Virus record (IMG/VR): IMGVR_UViG_3300042907_001080
Coordinates: 1-64,000 of that record
Source: a virus
Reading direction: 5' to 3' (one strand)
Length of the DNA stretch: 64,000 bases
Below the pieces are notes generated by a model, which saw only the letters and a list, made by a program, of their open reading frames with translations, did not search any database and was not told the DNA's origin. The position numbers and the translations under genes were made by a program. Position 1 is the first letter of the stretch. Every line of letters starts with the position of its first letter. Below, piece by piece: positions 40,644 through 49,886 of this stretch.

Positions 40644-41288
40644 TTAACTGTCTATGGTTTCTGCTGCATCAACAAGGGTTACGGCCACGTCTTTGTAAAT
40701 GTCCGCAAGTGAGTCGGGCAACGTAACAGTCAAAGATTCTTGTATTTCAGCACCTTGACTGCCATCAAACACTCTCATGCTTTTAACGTGATTGGTTCTG
40801 CCAATGGCCTGACCAATTTGATAGCGTAGAGCTTTGGCTGTTGTATCAACTGTAATTGTACCGTCTGTGGTAGCTGTAAATTGGAATGGTGTTCCAATTT
40901 CTGCTCTTGTGCCGCCCAATACGCCGTCTGCTGTGCCTGCACCTGCTGCACCTGCACGATCATATCTCACTGTAAAAGTCACTGCTGTTGCCTGGTTGTC
41001 TGCCACCGTTGCACCAGCACTGGTAAACTGCACGTCTTGAATCTGTGCATCAGCATATTTTTGTAGATTTTCGATAATGGCTAAGAAACGTTGATGAGCT
41101 CTGGCTACACGACGACCAATGGCTAATGTAGTTGGTTTGGTTGTAAATGCACTGTGATCTTGTGGGCATACCGCTCCGTTATCGTTGCCATCTGCTGTAG
41201 GATATGTTCCTGCACCACCAGACAATGTGATTACCACTTGATAAAATTCTGGTCTTAGCGACTCAGTTGAAATTTTAAATCCTGACAT
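40644..41288 (-). CDS. Virion structural protein, beta-rich (214 aa)
   Basis: A beta-rich Ala/Thr/Gly-rich protein beginning MSGFKISTESLRPEFYQVV, with many T-rich strands and a C-terminal acidic end. No enzymatic motif. An AAGGAG ribosome site lies before the ATG and the gene abuts the acidic 225-aa gene by one base. It sits between head-assembly genes and the terminase, so a capsid or tail decoration role is probable but unproven. Confidence 0.62.
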   Translation of the reverse strand: MSGFKISTESLRPEFYQVVITLSGGAGTYPTADGNDNGAVCPQDHSAFTTKPTTLAIGRRVARAHQRFLAIIENLQKYADAQIQDVQFTSAGATVADNQATAVTFTVRYDRAGAAGAGTADGVLGGTRAEIGTPFQFTATTDGTITVDTTAKALRYQIGQAIGRTNHVKSMRVFDGSQGAEIQESLTVTLPDSLADIYKDVAVTLVDAAETIDS

Positions 41289-41965
41289 TATTTTGCTCCT
41301 TTAGCTTCTGACAATCTTTGAAGCAGTTCTTCTCGTATACTAGCACGTAGTTGTTCTTTGCTTTCGTAAGCGCCAGCTGCCATAGGGTTGTCACCGCGAT
41401 ATGGTTTGCCACTGAAGCTTTTCTTAGGCTTGTTTAGATCATTCCCGTCCGGGATAGCAGCGTCAATACCTGCATATTCTGTCTCTGATCCGTTTAGTGA
41501 ATTACCAAATGCTTCTTCTTTGTCTTTTTTCTTTTCCATGTCATGATCATCCATGTCATGGTCACCGTCGTCGTCTTGATCTAGAGTTTTGATCAAGGGT
41601 TTTTCATCTGCGTGATCTTTTTCGTGTGCATCAAGATCTCCGCTGTTATCATAATCGCTGTCCATGTCTGGCAGCATTTTCAATGGAGGTAGTCCGCCCA
41701 TAGGCTTGTCCATAGGTTCGATGCTGATAGAATTCATCGGTGCTGGCTGATTAATCATGTCTGGATTAACTTTGGTCATCAGCTTCATTAGTTCTTCGAT
41801 GTTGTCCATGCCTTGTGCATTGAGATTTAAACTCATGCTTGGTGGCGGTGTGTCTGGTTTCTCTGGCATCGATGGCATGCTCATTGGCATAGGTGAGTCA
41901 CCACAGGCTTCTGTGGCGGGCCTGTCTAATTCCTGCATCTTTGCCATTAGTTCTTGAAAGTTCAT
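41288..41965 (-). CDS. Acidic, Met/Pro-rich head-module protein (225 aa)
   Basis: Starts MNFQELMAKMQELDRPATEACGD. The middle is Met/Pro-rich (PMPMSMPSMPEKPDTPPPS) and then strongly acidic (DQDDDGDHDMDDHDMEKKK), with a C-terminal helix REELLQRLSEA. Such compositions suit scaffold or core proteins that fill the prohead, a role I infer from composition and place. Tightly packed with the neighbours on either side. Confidence 0.58.
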   Translation of the reverse strand: MNFQELMAKMQELDRPATEACGDSPMPMSMPSMPEKPDTPPPSMSLNLNAQGMDNIEELMKLMTKVNPDMINQPAPMNSISIEPMDKPMGGLPPLKMLPDMDSDYDNSGDLDAHEKDHADEKPLIKTLDQDDDGDHDMDDHDMEKKKDKEEAFGNSLNGSETEYAGIDAAIPDGNDLNKPKKSFSGKPYRGDNPMAAGAYESKEQLRASIREELLQRLSEAKGAK

Positions 41966-41967
41966 AG

Positions 41968-42564
41968 TTAATTTCCTTTGCGTGGATCTTGTTTGCCAGC
42001 AGTTGACATTGGACTCATAGATCCAGCTTTGTCTGTTTTTTGCTTGGGTATTTTATATTCAGCAGCAAATCCATCTTTGGTTCTCTGCTTGGCTGTTTTG
42101 CTTAAATCTTTAAGAAACCCTTTGTTAAAATCATCACCAAAATAATCTTTGTGTTTGATTTTTCCTGTGCCTTTGTCTAAATCTTGTTCATCCAACATGG
42201 CTTCACCGCTGGGTTCATCGTCCAGTAATACCTGATCTGCTTCTGTAGGCTCGCCACTGTTTCTAACACGGAAACAATCTTCATCAATGCCCATGGCTTT
42301 GACATGAGTAGCAATTTCAGGCGGTGTTGTAGGATATTCGCAGATCACTTCATATATAGTAACCTGCATGTTTTCTTTGCCTGGAAAATCTAAGGGCAAT
42401 TTTTGTATAGGTGTTGTTGACAGCTTTTCAAAGGTCATAACCTTGCAGCTGTCCAGGCGTGACTTTAGTGCTTCTTGGAATTTTTCAGGAACATCGCCCG
42501 CAACTTTGATCTTAAAGCTGTAAATTTTTTTGTTTTCGACGAGATATTCTTTAAAAGTTTTCAT
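41968..42564 (-). CDS. Hypothetical head protein with capsid-targeting-like leader (198 aa)
   Basis: The N-terminus MKTFKEYLVE matches the shape of the T4 capsid-targeting sequence (MKTYQEFIAE), cut after Glu by the gp21 prohead protease. Residues 15-100 form an alpha/beta domain (IYSFKIKVAGDVPEKFQEAL, VTIYEVICEYPTTPPEI) and the rest is charged, low-complexity and disordered. Inference: an internal head protein that is packaged or processed. A CATAAATA box is 5 nt from the ATG. Confidence 0.65.
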   Translation of the reverse strand: MKTFKEYLVENKKIYSFKIKVAGDVPEKFQEALKSRLDSCKVMTFEKLSTTPIQKLPLDFPGKENMQVTIYEVICEYPTTPPEIATHVKAMGIDEDCFRVRNSGEPTEADQVLLDDEPSGEAMLDEQDLDKGTGKIKHKDYFGDDFNKGFLKDLSKTAKQRTKDGFAAEYKIPKQKTDKAGSMSPMSTAGKQDPRKGN

Positions 42565-42569
42565 ATGAG

Positions 42570-42577
42570 TATTTATG
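42570..42577 (-). promoter_or_regulatory. Late promoter box CATAAATA
   Basis: Minus-strand box 5 nt before the ATG at 42564; predicted leaderless start. It lies inside the 3' end of gp16. Confidence 0.68.
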
Positions 42578-43043
42578 CTTTTCCGCTTAATTTTTTCAGC
42601 AGTTCGTTGCGATCGGTGATCACATAGCCCTGTCCATTTATCACGTTGTTGGGATCTACCCCAGCATCGTTGTCTATTTTTAGTTTTTTCAGCTGTAGAT
42701 CTACAGCTTTGAGTTTCTTTTCTATCTTGTTGCTTTTGGCAGTGATAGCATTGCCCATCATTGAGCTAGCTACTTCAAATATCCTACCCGAATATCTCAC
42801 TTCCACGTTCATACCAAGGTCCATGAGATCGTCGTAGGCTTGTTCTGCTTTTTTGGCAAGATTGTCTAGTTCTTGCTCATCAAGATTTTCTAGTTCTTGT
42901 ATATGTGGCAGTGTTTGCACGATCTTTTGCACTGCTTGATACTGATCATCGAGACTGTTAATTTCTTCATGCACAGGCGGTGGTGGTGCTGTAGGCTCGG
43001 CTTGAGATTCTAAATCAAATAGTTCTTCTAATTTTTTCGTCAT
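42573..43043 (-). CDS. 16: Terminase small subunit, gp16-like (156 aa)
   Basis: A central helical hairpin (LGMNVEVRYSGRIFEVASSMMGNAITAKSNKIEKKL) with flanking acidic N-terminus resembles T4 gp16, which forms rings and regulates gp17. Length is close to T4 gp16 (164). It is separated from gp17 by three structural genes. A GATAAGTA variant box lies 4 nt from the ATG. Confidence 0.75.
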   Translation of the reverse strand: MTKKLEELFDLESQAEPTAPPPPVHEEINSLDDQYQAVQKIVQTLPHIQELENLDEQELDNLAKKAEQAYDDLMDLGMNVEVRYSGRIFEVASSMMGNAITAKSNKIEKKLKAVDLQLKKLKIDNDAGVDPNNVINGQGYVITDRNELLKKLSGKA

Positions 43044-43618
43044 ATCATACTTATCTGTGTTTTAACCCAGTCTCTATATTCTACAGTTTTAAATTCTATA
43101 TCTTTATTCACATACCAGGTTTCAAAATGACATTCACCTGTCCAAGATTTTCTTCTTCTAATAGCAAACACATTATTTACTGCAACTTTGTATCCTTTGC
43201 TATCTAGATATTCTTTTGCAGAATTACATGTTTCCAAAAATCCTTTTTCTTCTCGCCAATAATCGTCATGTTCAAAAGTTATACAGTCAAAAACAATACC
43301 CTGATTGATTACATTTTTAAGTGCCTGCAATGTTAATTCTGGAGGATTAATGTCACAACTCAAATATCCTATTCGATCTTTTAAATTATACTTGTAATTA
43401 ACTGCGTCTGTATAATAGCAAGAATTACCCCTGATGTTAGACCAGTCTGCTTTAAAATCTGCATTAAGTTCTAAACTAATACCCGACCAGCCCTGTTTTT
43501 CTAACAAAAACGTATTACTCAGTTTTATAGGATCTGCTGCACCAATTTCTACATATGATTTGTGATTGCAAATTTGAAGCGCAAAGATATCTTGACCAAC
43601 CTGTGAATAATGCATCAT
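43040..43618 (-). CDS. FkbM-like methyltransferase inserted in the head module (192 aa)
   Basis: Starts MMHYSQVGQDIFALQICNHKSYVEIGA, the FkbM start with motif I, then LEKQGWSGISLELN and FDCITFEHDDYWR. A SAM-dependent O-methyltransferase fold is likely. It lies between gp16 and gp4 with 4-nt overlaps on both sides, an unexpected place for a decorating enzyme; the target could be a virion protein or a sugar on it. Confidence 0.68.
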   Translation of the reverse strand: MMHYSQVGQDIFALQICNHKSYVEIGAADPIKLSNTFLLEKQGWSGISLELNADFKADWSNIRGNSCYYTDAVNYKYNLKDRIGYLSCDINPPELTLQALKNVINQGIVFDCITFEHDDYWREEKGFLETCNSAKEYLDSKGYKVAVNNVFAIRRRKSWTGECHFETWYVNKDIEFKTVEYRDWVKTQISMI

Positions 43619-44055
43619 TTTCTTTTTGATCCTTGATGGAAAATATCACCTTCATTGACCACCCTGAATCTAAGGCCCTGCTGTTTGCACCAAGCTGTGG
43701 CAGCTTCCCATTTGGCCATGTTTTTAATATATTGCTCTTGGTTGTATCGGCTTTTGCCCACCGACTCTCTTAGTGTTTGACTCTGCGGTTTTACTTCAAC
43801 AACTTCTGCATGTTTCTTACCAGTTTTGTCCTTGTAGACCACAAAGAAATCAGGCACATATATTGTGTATTTGCCCGTCAAGGGATCTCTATACGGTATC
43901 TGTATGCTTTCGCTGGCCCAATTTTCTACACCTTGATGCTCATCCAACATGCGCATGAACACAAATTCCCATGAACTACGAGCCAATGGTATTTTCTTGC
44001 CGACATACTTGTCGGGATTTTTCATTTCAAATCGTCCCTGTGCAAATTTAGACAT
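43615..44055 (-). CDS. 4: Head completion protein, gp4-like (146 aa)
   Basis: NPDKYVGKKIPLARSSWEFVFMRMLDEH and WASESIQIPYRDPLTGKYTIYVPDFFV with VVEVKPQ are the gp4 landmarks (T4 gp4 150 aa, nuclease-like fold with E-x-K). Finishes the packaged head before tail joining. It starts within a base of the upstream gene's end. Confidence 0.85.
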   Translation of the reverse strand: MSKFAQGRFEMKNPDKYVGKKIPLARSSWEFVFMRMLDEHQGVENWASESIQIPYRDPLTGKYTIYVPDFFVVYKDKTGKKHAEVVEVKPQSQTLRESVGKSRYNQEQYIKNMAKWEAATAWCKQQGLRFRVVNEGDIFHQGSKRK

Positions 44056-44420
44056 TAGGCAGCGATATTTCTAGTCTTATTGTTATCGACGTTTTGAGTT
44101 CTATATCCCAATATAGATGTAGGCACGCGATTGTTGTTAAGTATTTCTGCAACTATCTGGCTCAATGAAACTCCTGGAAAATTCTTTAGTGTATCTAAGA
44201 TTTGAAAAATAGGTGTATTGTCGAGCTTGGCCTGTCTTAGTACCACTGCTGCAGAAGTTGAGGCAGCATCAAGATCAAATCCAGCCTGTTGAAAAAAGCT
44301 CACTGCGGCAGAGACATCGTTGGAGGGAAACTCTAGAGCAGATTCGCCATAGTTTTCAAAATACAATTTGGTAGCAGCGGCGCTGTCTTCAATGGTCTGT
44401 GATGGTAAGTTTGTAGCCAT
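44055..44420 (-). CDS. Conserved structural-module protein (121 aa)
   Basis: A helical, Ala-rich protein with SNDVSAAVSFFQQAGFDLDAASTSAAVVLRQAKLDNTPIFQ. It lies between gp4 and the tube-like protein in a tight operon. Role unknown; perhaps a small tail-joining or baseplate component. Confidence 0.55.
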   Translation of the reverse strand: MATNLPSQTIEDSAAATKLYFENYGESALEFPSNDVSAAVSFFQQAGFDLDAASTSAAVVLRQAKLDNTPIFQILDTLKNFPGVSLSQIVAEILNNNRVPTSILGYRTQNVDNNKTRNIAA

Positions 44421-44422
44421 GG

Positions 44423-45511
44423 TTAATTACCTGTGATATTGCGTTGTCTAGCATTAGTAGTAGCTTCTGTTGTAGCACTTTTAGGAAACACAGTTCCGAC
44501 AACTCCGCTGACCTTATCAATTGCTGTTGAAATATTTCCTGGGTTACTTAGTATGTTAATGGCTTCGCTAGCCAATTGCTCTTTGCTGAGATTATTGAAA
44601 TTTTTGTAGGTGTTAAAAGTTTTGGCCAAGGTGCCTATAAAACCTCCGGGCGTGTTAAAGGCAGCGCCTGTTCCAACATCACCAAAAATCTGTTCAAGCC
44701 CATCTAGCACACCACCCTCGCCCGTTAGTGTGGCAACACCTCCACCTGCCACACTCAGTGGACTTGGCACAGTGTCATAATGCAAGGTTGCAAATCCTTT
44801 AGGTGTTCCCACAGACACATTGCCTGTGCTGTATCGCACCGCTTCGTATTCCAAGGTCATGGTGCTTTCGTTGAATTCGCTGGCAGAGTAATCCATACCG
44901 CCATGGCTCCATGATTTGATTCGGGGGTTTACTAATGTGTAACCGACAAATCGTCTACGACTCATGGTATAGATAGTTACAGATTTAAAAAAATCCACAC
45001 TCTTGTCATTGTCTAGGCCATATCGAAAATTGTCTTTGTTAGTACCAGTGGCTCTATAATGATTGGATTCGTAGGCAGCGTTGGGATTATGCCTATCGCC
45101 GATGTAGTAGCCATAATACAAAGCCCACATGGCACTTATAACATTGTTGCTGTCATCGTGCATGTTGATGTTTACTGGATCATAATTTATCTGTTTATAT
45201 ACGATCTTTTTTCGATTGTATTGATTCTTTATTACAGAATCAAAATTAAATTTCGGAAGATCGGCACTCTTGACCAATAACCCTGCTTCGTTCTTGTGTT
45301 TGGCACTGAATGGTGACATGCCTCGCACTGAATTATCCATTTCGAAATATACATAAAACAGGAATTTGGTTTTTGGGCTTAATCGTAGATTGTTGTCAAT
45401 AAACAATCTAGTAGCGTGGCGATAATTACTCATTTGACCTTTGGGTTTGGTCACACCCTCAATCAAGCCGGAACCGAATTCTGATAGATATCTTGTGAAT
45501 TTATTTGCCAT
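44423..45511 (-). CDS. Tail tube-fold protein, gp54/gp19-like (362 aa)
   Basis: Residues 40-230 contain a tube-type beta-barrel pattern: NRLSPKTKFLFYVYFEMD-like strands, GLLVKSADLPKFNFDSVIKNQYNRKK, NINMHDDSNNVISAMWALYYGYYI and NESTMTLEYEAVRY. The C-terminal 130 residues are Gly/Ala/Asn-rich. The length is closer to T4 gp54 (320) or gp48 (364) than to gp19 (163), so it is probably a tube initiator or cap. It follows gp19 in the operon. A late box is 5 nt from the ATG. Confidence 0.62.
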   Translation of the reverse strand: MANKFTRYLSEFGSGLIEGVTKPKGQMSNYRHATRLFIDNNLRLSPKTKFLFYVYFEMDNSVRGMSPFSAKHKNEAGLLVKSADLPKFNFDSVIKNQYNRKKIVYKQINYDPVNINMHDDSNNVISAMWALYYGYYIGDRHNPNAAYESNHYRATGTNKDNFRYGLDNDKSVDFFKSVTIYTMSRRRFVGYTLVNPRIKSWSHGGMDYSASEFNESTMTLEYEAVRYSTGNVSVGTPKGFATLHYDTVPSPLSVAGGGVATLTGEGGVLDGLEQIFGDVGTGAAFNTPGGFIGTLAKTFNTYKNFNNLSKEQLASEAINILSNPGNISTAIDKVSGVVGTVFPKSATTEATTNARQRNITGN

Positions 45512-45516
45512 ACAAA

Positions 45517-45524
45517 TATTTATG
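45517..45524 (-). promoter_or_regulatory. Late promoter box CATAAATA
   Basis: Minus-strand box 5 nt from the ATG at 45511; predicted leaderless start. It lies just downstream of the terminator of gp19. Confidence 0.68.
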
Positions 45525-45526
45525 CC

Positions 45527-45559
45527 ACAAAAAAAGCCCGATTTTTAGTCGGGCTTTTT
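45527..45559 (-). terminator. Bidirectional intrinsic terminator between gp19 and the 44423 gene
   Basis: AAAAAGCCCGA (45531-45541) and TCGGGCTTTTT (45549-45559) form an 11-bp stem with a 7-base loop, flanked by A and T runs in both orientations. Confidence 0.85.
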
Positions 45560-45574
45560 GAGCTAATATTACTA

Positions 45575-46225
45575 TTAACCTTGTGCTGTAGAAGCGCCTG
45601 TAGTAGCTGCACCAATAGTTCTTCCTACTGCTGCGCCAATACCACCTATTGGGCTTACTGCTGCCGCACCAGCTGCAAACTGTGATAGATTATCGTAAAC
45701 AATCGACAATGCTACAGTCATATGCTCATTGGTGCTGTAGTTTGCATCACCGTAGTCTGCATTTTGAATGAAACATCCATATAGTTCAAATGTTTCTAAA
45801 GTGCTCGGCACTAACAATCCGTTGCCCCCGTCAAGAACTTCTATGCGTGTGGTAAATTTGTAGTCAATACCTGAACGTGCTGAAGCCTGTTCCATGAAGT
45901 CAAACTGTTTCTGGATCTGCTGTCCTACCATTTTCTGAACTTGACCACTAGCATCATCACGCAATGTTAATGTAATTGGTTCTAATGTGTGTCTGCCAGC
46001 CAATTTAACTTTGGAGTTATAGACATCCAGCGTCATTTCTTCAAACGCCACTTTGGGTCTAGTAACATCTTGCACCTGTTTGGTAAGTTCAGTGGCTGCG
46101 GTAACTCCAAATCCCAACAGTGTAACTCTGAAGCGATATTTTAATTTTGGCATCAACAGCACTTGAGTGCTGCCAGCTGCGTTGGTAGTTGGAATACCAA
46201 TGTTATTAAGCGATGTAATTGCCAT
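45575..46225 (-). CDS. 19: Tail tube protein, gp19-like (216 aa)
   Basis: Forms the inner tail tube. MPKLKYRFRVTLLGFG, QDVTRPKVAFEEMTLDVYNSKVKLAGRHTLEPITLTLRDD and TRIEVLDGG-TLETFELYGCF are gp19 hallmarks. A Gly/Ala-rich C-terminal extension of about 30 residues exceeds the T4 size (163). A strong AGGAGAAATTTAAAAATG ribosome site is present. Confidence 0.88.
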   Translation of the reverse strand: MAITSLNNIGIPTTNAAGSTQVLLMPKLKYRFRVTLLGFGVTAATELTKQVQDVTRPKVAFEEMTLDVYNSKVKLAGRHTLEPITLTLRDDASGQVQKMVGQQIQKQFDFMEQASARSGIDYKFTTRIEVLDGGNGLLVPSTLETFELYGCFIQNADYGDANYSTNEHMTVALSIVYDNLSQFAAGAAAVSPIGGIGAAVGRTIGAATTGASTAQG

Positions 46226-46227
46226 TT

Positions 46228-49200
46228 TTAAATTTCTCCTGTGTTCTTGATACGCAATGGAATGTAAATGAACTCAATGGCTTTCACTGGCTCTATGGCG
46301 ATATCAACATAAAGTTCGTTGCGATCGATACGAGACGGAGTATTATTGCTTTCATCACACACAACCGCAAAGTCGTAGATTGCTCTCAAGCCTACCAATT
46401 CCAACAATAGGCTTTCTGCCGCTTGTTTGATTTCATCTCTGGTAATCTTGTCGTTGGGTTCGAACAAATATGGACGAGCCAACTTGTTCAACTGGCTACG
46501 TAGATATACTACCAATCGTGCTACGTTGATACGATCTAGTGCTGATGCATTTCTTGCACGAGTCTTTTGACCGTAAGCCACAAGTCCTACTCCGTTGAAG
46601 AATGGAATTGGATTGACCTTTAATTCATATAGTGTATCACGTTGGCCTTCGTTGAGTGCTACAGTTTGGAACTCACCTGTGGCAGCATCAATATAACCCA
46701 CTGCTGTGGCATTTGTAATACCGCCACGACGTGTTCCTGCTGGTGCAAACCATGGGAAGCTGACATTATCGCTGAGTGCGATAGTCTTCAGCATCATGTG
46801 ACTTGCTGGAACCACTGCATTAGAACCACTTAGGTCAGTGGTAAATCCATTTGGATAGTATGTAGCCAAGTATTCATCATAGGTTACAATGCCGTCATCG
46901 CCGTTGTCTGTGACTAATTCTGCATTAGTTCCCCAGTTGTTCAATGATGTAGCATCTGCAGGCAATCTCAATGGAGTATCACCTATGACAAATGCTGTGA
47001 TACCTCTGTCAATGTTAAGATTAACTAGATTGCTCATTGTTTCTGGATATCCTGGGCAAGCTATGATGTTGAAGTTTCTGCGTTCTTCATCACGGATCTC
47101 TTGACTTGTGTCAATCACCGACTTCAAGGCCTGTGTAACTACCTTGCGTTGTGCTTTGCGACCAAAACTGCCTGATCCGTCTTCGTTGTTGCCTGACGCT
47201 GTAACCCAACGATCTGGATAGTAGCTTTCCATAGTTTGGCCTGAACCGCTAACAAATGGGTCACCGTTATTAGTACCGCCAGATTGGCTTGTGCGTGGAT
47301 TATCTGTAGCAGTATCAATATAGTTGTTGCGATATTGCTTAACGTTGCCGCCGCTACGTCTTAGATTCCACAGCAACATACCTTTTGGATATAGTGCTGG
47401 ATCTGGAGCATCTGGGTCTAGGAAGTTGTTGGTAATCAAGTCGGCAATGTCATCACTAGGTGCTGTAGTAGCTGTACCACCACTTGTACCTTGACGAGCA
47501 TCTGCAAACAGCACACCTTCTTCTGTGGTTTGATCTGTCTTATCAACCAATTCCCAACGCAGTGTAACATCACCGATGTCGGTCAAATTGCTGTTGTATC
47601 TATAAATTGTTGGGAAGTTTTCTAGATCAGCTGTGCTGATCCACAAATCACCTGTGACAGTAACGCCTGACACATATGGATTGCTGGCAGCTACTATTGG
47701 TAAGTAACCGGTTCTCTTTGTCAACGCTGTGTCGTCAGTTTGATTAAAATATGGTGCTGTGCTGTGTCTATATCCCACCCATGTGTTGCCATTATGAACC
47801 ATAATGTCAACATCAGCAAAGTTAGGATTGTACCATAGTTGTTGATCTGCTGCTTCATTCAATGGAGCATCTGGACTGGCTGAGAATCTTGGATCTTGTG
47901 CGGCTAACGGCTGATAACCTGAAGCTAGATAGTCTTGTGCAGCACCTGCAGCAAGATCTTCTGCGCCTGCAGCACCACTACCCAATGAAATATTGTAGAA
48001 GTTTTCTGTGCCAGCTCTGGTCTTGATGTTGTATGGAGTGAATAGAGTCGACAATGGATTACCTGTGCTGTCTGTGAGTCTAAAATCGCCACCGTCATTG
48101 TGAGTAATTACCAATCTGCTCTGTGTTAGGGTAATCTGCACCACAGAGGCTTCGATGTTTGTGAAGCCGGCTGCGTTGATAGCAGCAGCAAACTTGTCTG
48201 CATCGCTGTTGTCGCCTGTAGGCGCATTTCCCGCGGCTGTTGACAAAGTAATGGTTTTGGCAGCATCTAGAGCCAACTGTCCTACTATGCTTTCAGCCAA
48301 GGTAAATGTTCTAGTAGAAGCAGCGGTAAAGGTTCCACTTTTGATAATGTTGGATGTAATGCTGGTGCCCTGACCTATACCTATATGTCTATACCACATA
48401 CGGAATTCAGCTGTGTCTGGAGTTGCGTCAAATCCACTGTGTTCTTGTGCATTGCTCTGTACAAACACTGTATCTGCTGAGATGTTAGCACCACCTCCAC
48501 TGCGATCTAGATAGTAAAGTGCAGCATTGGTAGATGCATATATAGGAGCTTCTGATGCTACCCACGATAATGTAGCTGAACTCCACTGCTTGGCTCTCCA
48601 TCTAGCGCCGTTGTTTGGCTCTGTGGTTTTAATCCATACAGACCCTGTAGCATATCCCTGCAATGAGGTTGGGTTATCACTGCGCTTGTAAGTCGGCACA
48701 TCTGTGTGCGGTGATTGTTGCAGTTTAGGGCTGAGGTATAATCCGGTGTCAATGCCAATGGTGCTCCAGCTTGCTGTGCCATTTTCTAACTTTATCTGTC
48801 CATCAGCAGACAATGCACTGTCTCCAACTTCAACATTAGTGTTTTCTCCTAATGATCTACCATCGGAATAGATGTATAACTTATTACCCAACATCTTTGC
48901 TGTTACACCCACGATACCGGGTGAATTGATGTTGTTTGCGATTTGTGTTAAAGTTCCTGCAGTAATTTGTTGGGCGTTAACGAATAAAGTGCCCGACAGT
49001 GTTCCCGAGTATGTGTTACTTACTGCTACTGGCCAGCTGGCTTTCCACGCATTGGAACCTATCAATACCCATTCGCCTGCATCAACTGGTGTGCCGCCGG
49101 CACTTACCCCGCCATTGCCTGGAGACTTGTAATATATTCTTGCCAAGTCATTTGCAGTTGTATATGCAGCAGCTTCACCTACAGTTTGAAATACTACTGC

Positions 49201-49782
49201 ATAATCTCCGATCTGTCCTACAGATGTTTTAGGAGCATTGTTTTCAATTTTAGAAGGACTGTCTGCATCTGTTAGCACTAACGGTACTTTGTTAGTAAAT
49301 TTCTGTCCGCCGGCTGTTGATGCTGCGGCACTGTTCCACTCTTGGATACCCCAAGTTGTGGCCTGTGTGTCCATCCACCATTTGCCGTTTACAGGGTTCG
49401 CTCCCGGGGCATCTACTTCTGCTGCGAGTTGGTCTAGATCTACATCAGCTCGAACAATAAATGCCGCGTTGCTTACACCTAGCAAACTATAGGCTGCTAA
49501 TAGTCCATATTCGTTGCGCTCTGAACCATGGATAGGAGTTGAACTCGCTGTCTGTTCAAAGAACGGAATCCCAAAAAGATCTGTGAGATCTCTCTGACTC
49601 GTAATTTTAAATGCCTTGCCAGCATTTGCTTTGGTTGTTGCTGAAGCTGTGTTTGTTCCAGCTCCGTTTGTTTTATCTTGGGCTGTAGCTACGACGATAA
49701 GAGGAACCGTACCAGGTTCTGCTGGTGTATAAAAACTCTCGTCGATTACCGTAACTTGTACGCCTGGTGATGTTAGTGCCAT
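46228..49782 (-). CDS. 18: Tail sheath protein, gp18-like, enlarged (1184 aa)
   Basis: The contractile sheath. N-terminal SPGVQVTVIDES and C-terminal blocks (NFNIIACPGYPETM, ITAFVIGDTPLRL, FPWFAPAGTRRGGI, NARNASALDRINVARLVVYLR, FVEPNDKITRDEI-type) mark gp18. It is about 1.8 times the T4 length (659), with a large Ser/Thr/Asn-rich insertion around residues 200-820, probably displayed on the sheath surface. AGGAGA lies 10 nt from the ATG, with a CTAAATAT box upstream. Confidence 0.9.
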   Translation of the reverse strand: MALTSPGVQVTVIDESFYTPAEPGTVPLIVVATAQDKTNGAGTNTASATTKANAGKAFKITSQRDLTDLFGIPFFEQTASSTPIHGSERNEYGLLAAYSLLGVSNAAFIVRADVDLDQLAAEVDAPGANPVNGKWWMDTQATTWGIQEWNSAAASTAGGQKFTNKVPLVLTDADSPSKIENNAPKTSVGQIGDYAVVFQTVGEAAAYTTANDLARIYYKSPGNGGVSAGGTPVDAGEWVLIGSNAWKASWPVAVSNTYSGTLSGTLFVNAQQITAGTLTQIANNINSPGIVGVTAKMLGNKLYIYSDGRSLGENTNVEVGDSALSADGQIKLENGTASWSTIGIDTGLYLSPKLQQSPHTDVPTYKRSDNPTSLQGYATGSVWIKTTEPNNGARWRAKQWSSATLSWVASEAPIYASTNAALYYLDRSGGGANISADTVFVQSNAQEHSGFDATPDTAEFRMWYRHIGIGQGTSITSNIIKSGTFTAASTRTFTLAESIVGQLALDAAKTITLSTAAGNAPTGDNSDADKFAAAINAAGFTNIEASVVQITLTQSRLVITHNDGGDFRLTDSTGNPLSTLFTPYNIKTRAGTENFYNISLGSGAAGAEDLAAGAAQDYLASGYQPLAAQDPRFSASPDAPLNEAADQQLWYNPNFADVDIMVHNGNTWVGYRHSTAPYFNQTDDTALTKRTGYLPIVAASNPYVSGVTVTGDLWISTADLENFPTIYRYNSNLTDIGDVTLRWELVDKTDQTTEEGVLFADARQGTSGGTATTAPSDDIADLITNNFLDPDAPDPALYPKGMLLWNLRRSGGNVKQYRNNYIDTATDNPRTSQSGGTNNGDPFVSGSGQTMESYYPDRWVTASGNNEDGSGSFGRKAQRKVVTQALKSVIDTSQEIRDEERRNFNIIACPGYPETMSNLVNLNIDRGITAFVIGDTPLRLPADATSLNNWGTNAELVTDNGDDGIVTYDEYLATYYPNGFTTDLSGSNAVVPASHMMLKTIALSDNVSFPWFAPAGTRRGGITNATAVGYIDAATGEFQTVALNEGQRDTLYELKVNPIPFFNGVGLVAYGQKTRARNASALDRINVARLVVYLRSQLNKLARPYLFEPNDKITRDEIKQAAESLLLELVGLRAIYDFAVVCDESNNTPSRIDRNELYVDIAIEPVKAIEFIYIPLRIKNTGEI

Positions 49783-49874
49783 ATCGCCTATTCTCCTGGT
49801 AATAGTTGCTCATAATATTTAGCATACTATTCCAAAAACAGCAAGTTAGGCACCGAACAAAAGGGGTCTAAAAG

Positions 49875-49882
49875 GGTAAATA
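49875..49882 (+). promoter_or_regulatory. Late promoter-like box GGTAAATA
   Basis: A + strand box 4 nt from the ATG at 49887; a variant of the near-leaderless geometry. Confidence 0.45.
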
Positions 49883-49886
49883 TCAA

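Noticed and set aside
47000-49500. Several + frames opposite the sheath gene
   Set aside because: They are low-complexity shadows of a Thr/Ser-rich coding strand, with no start signals.
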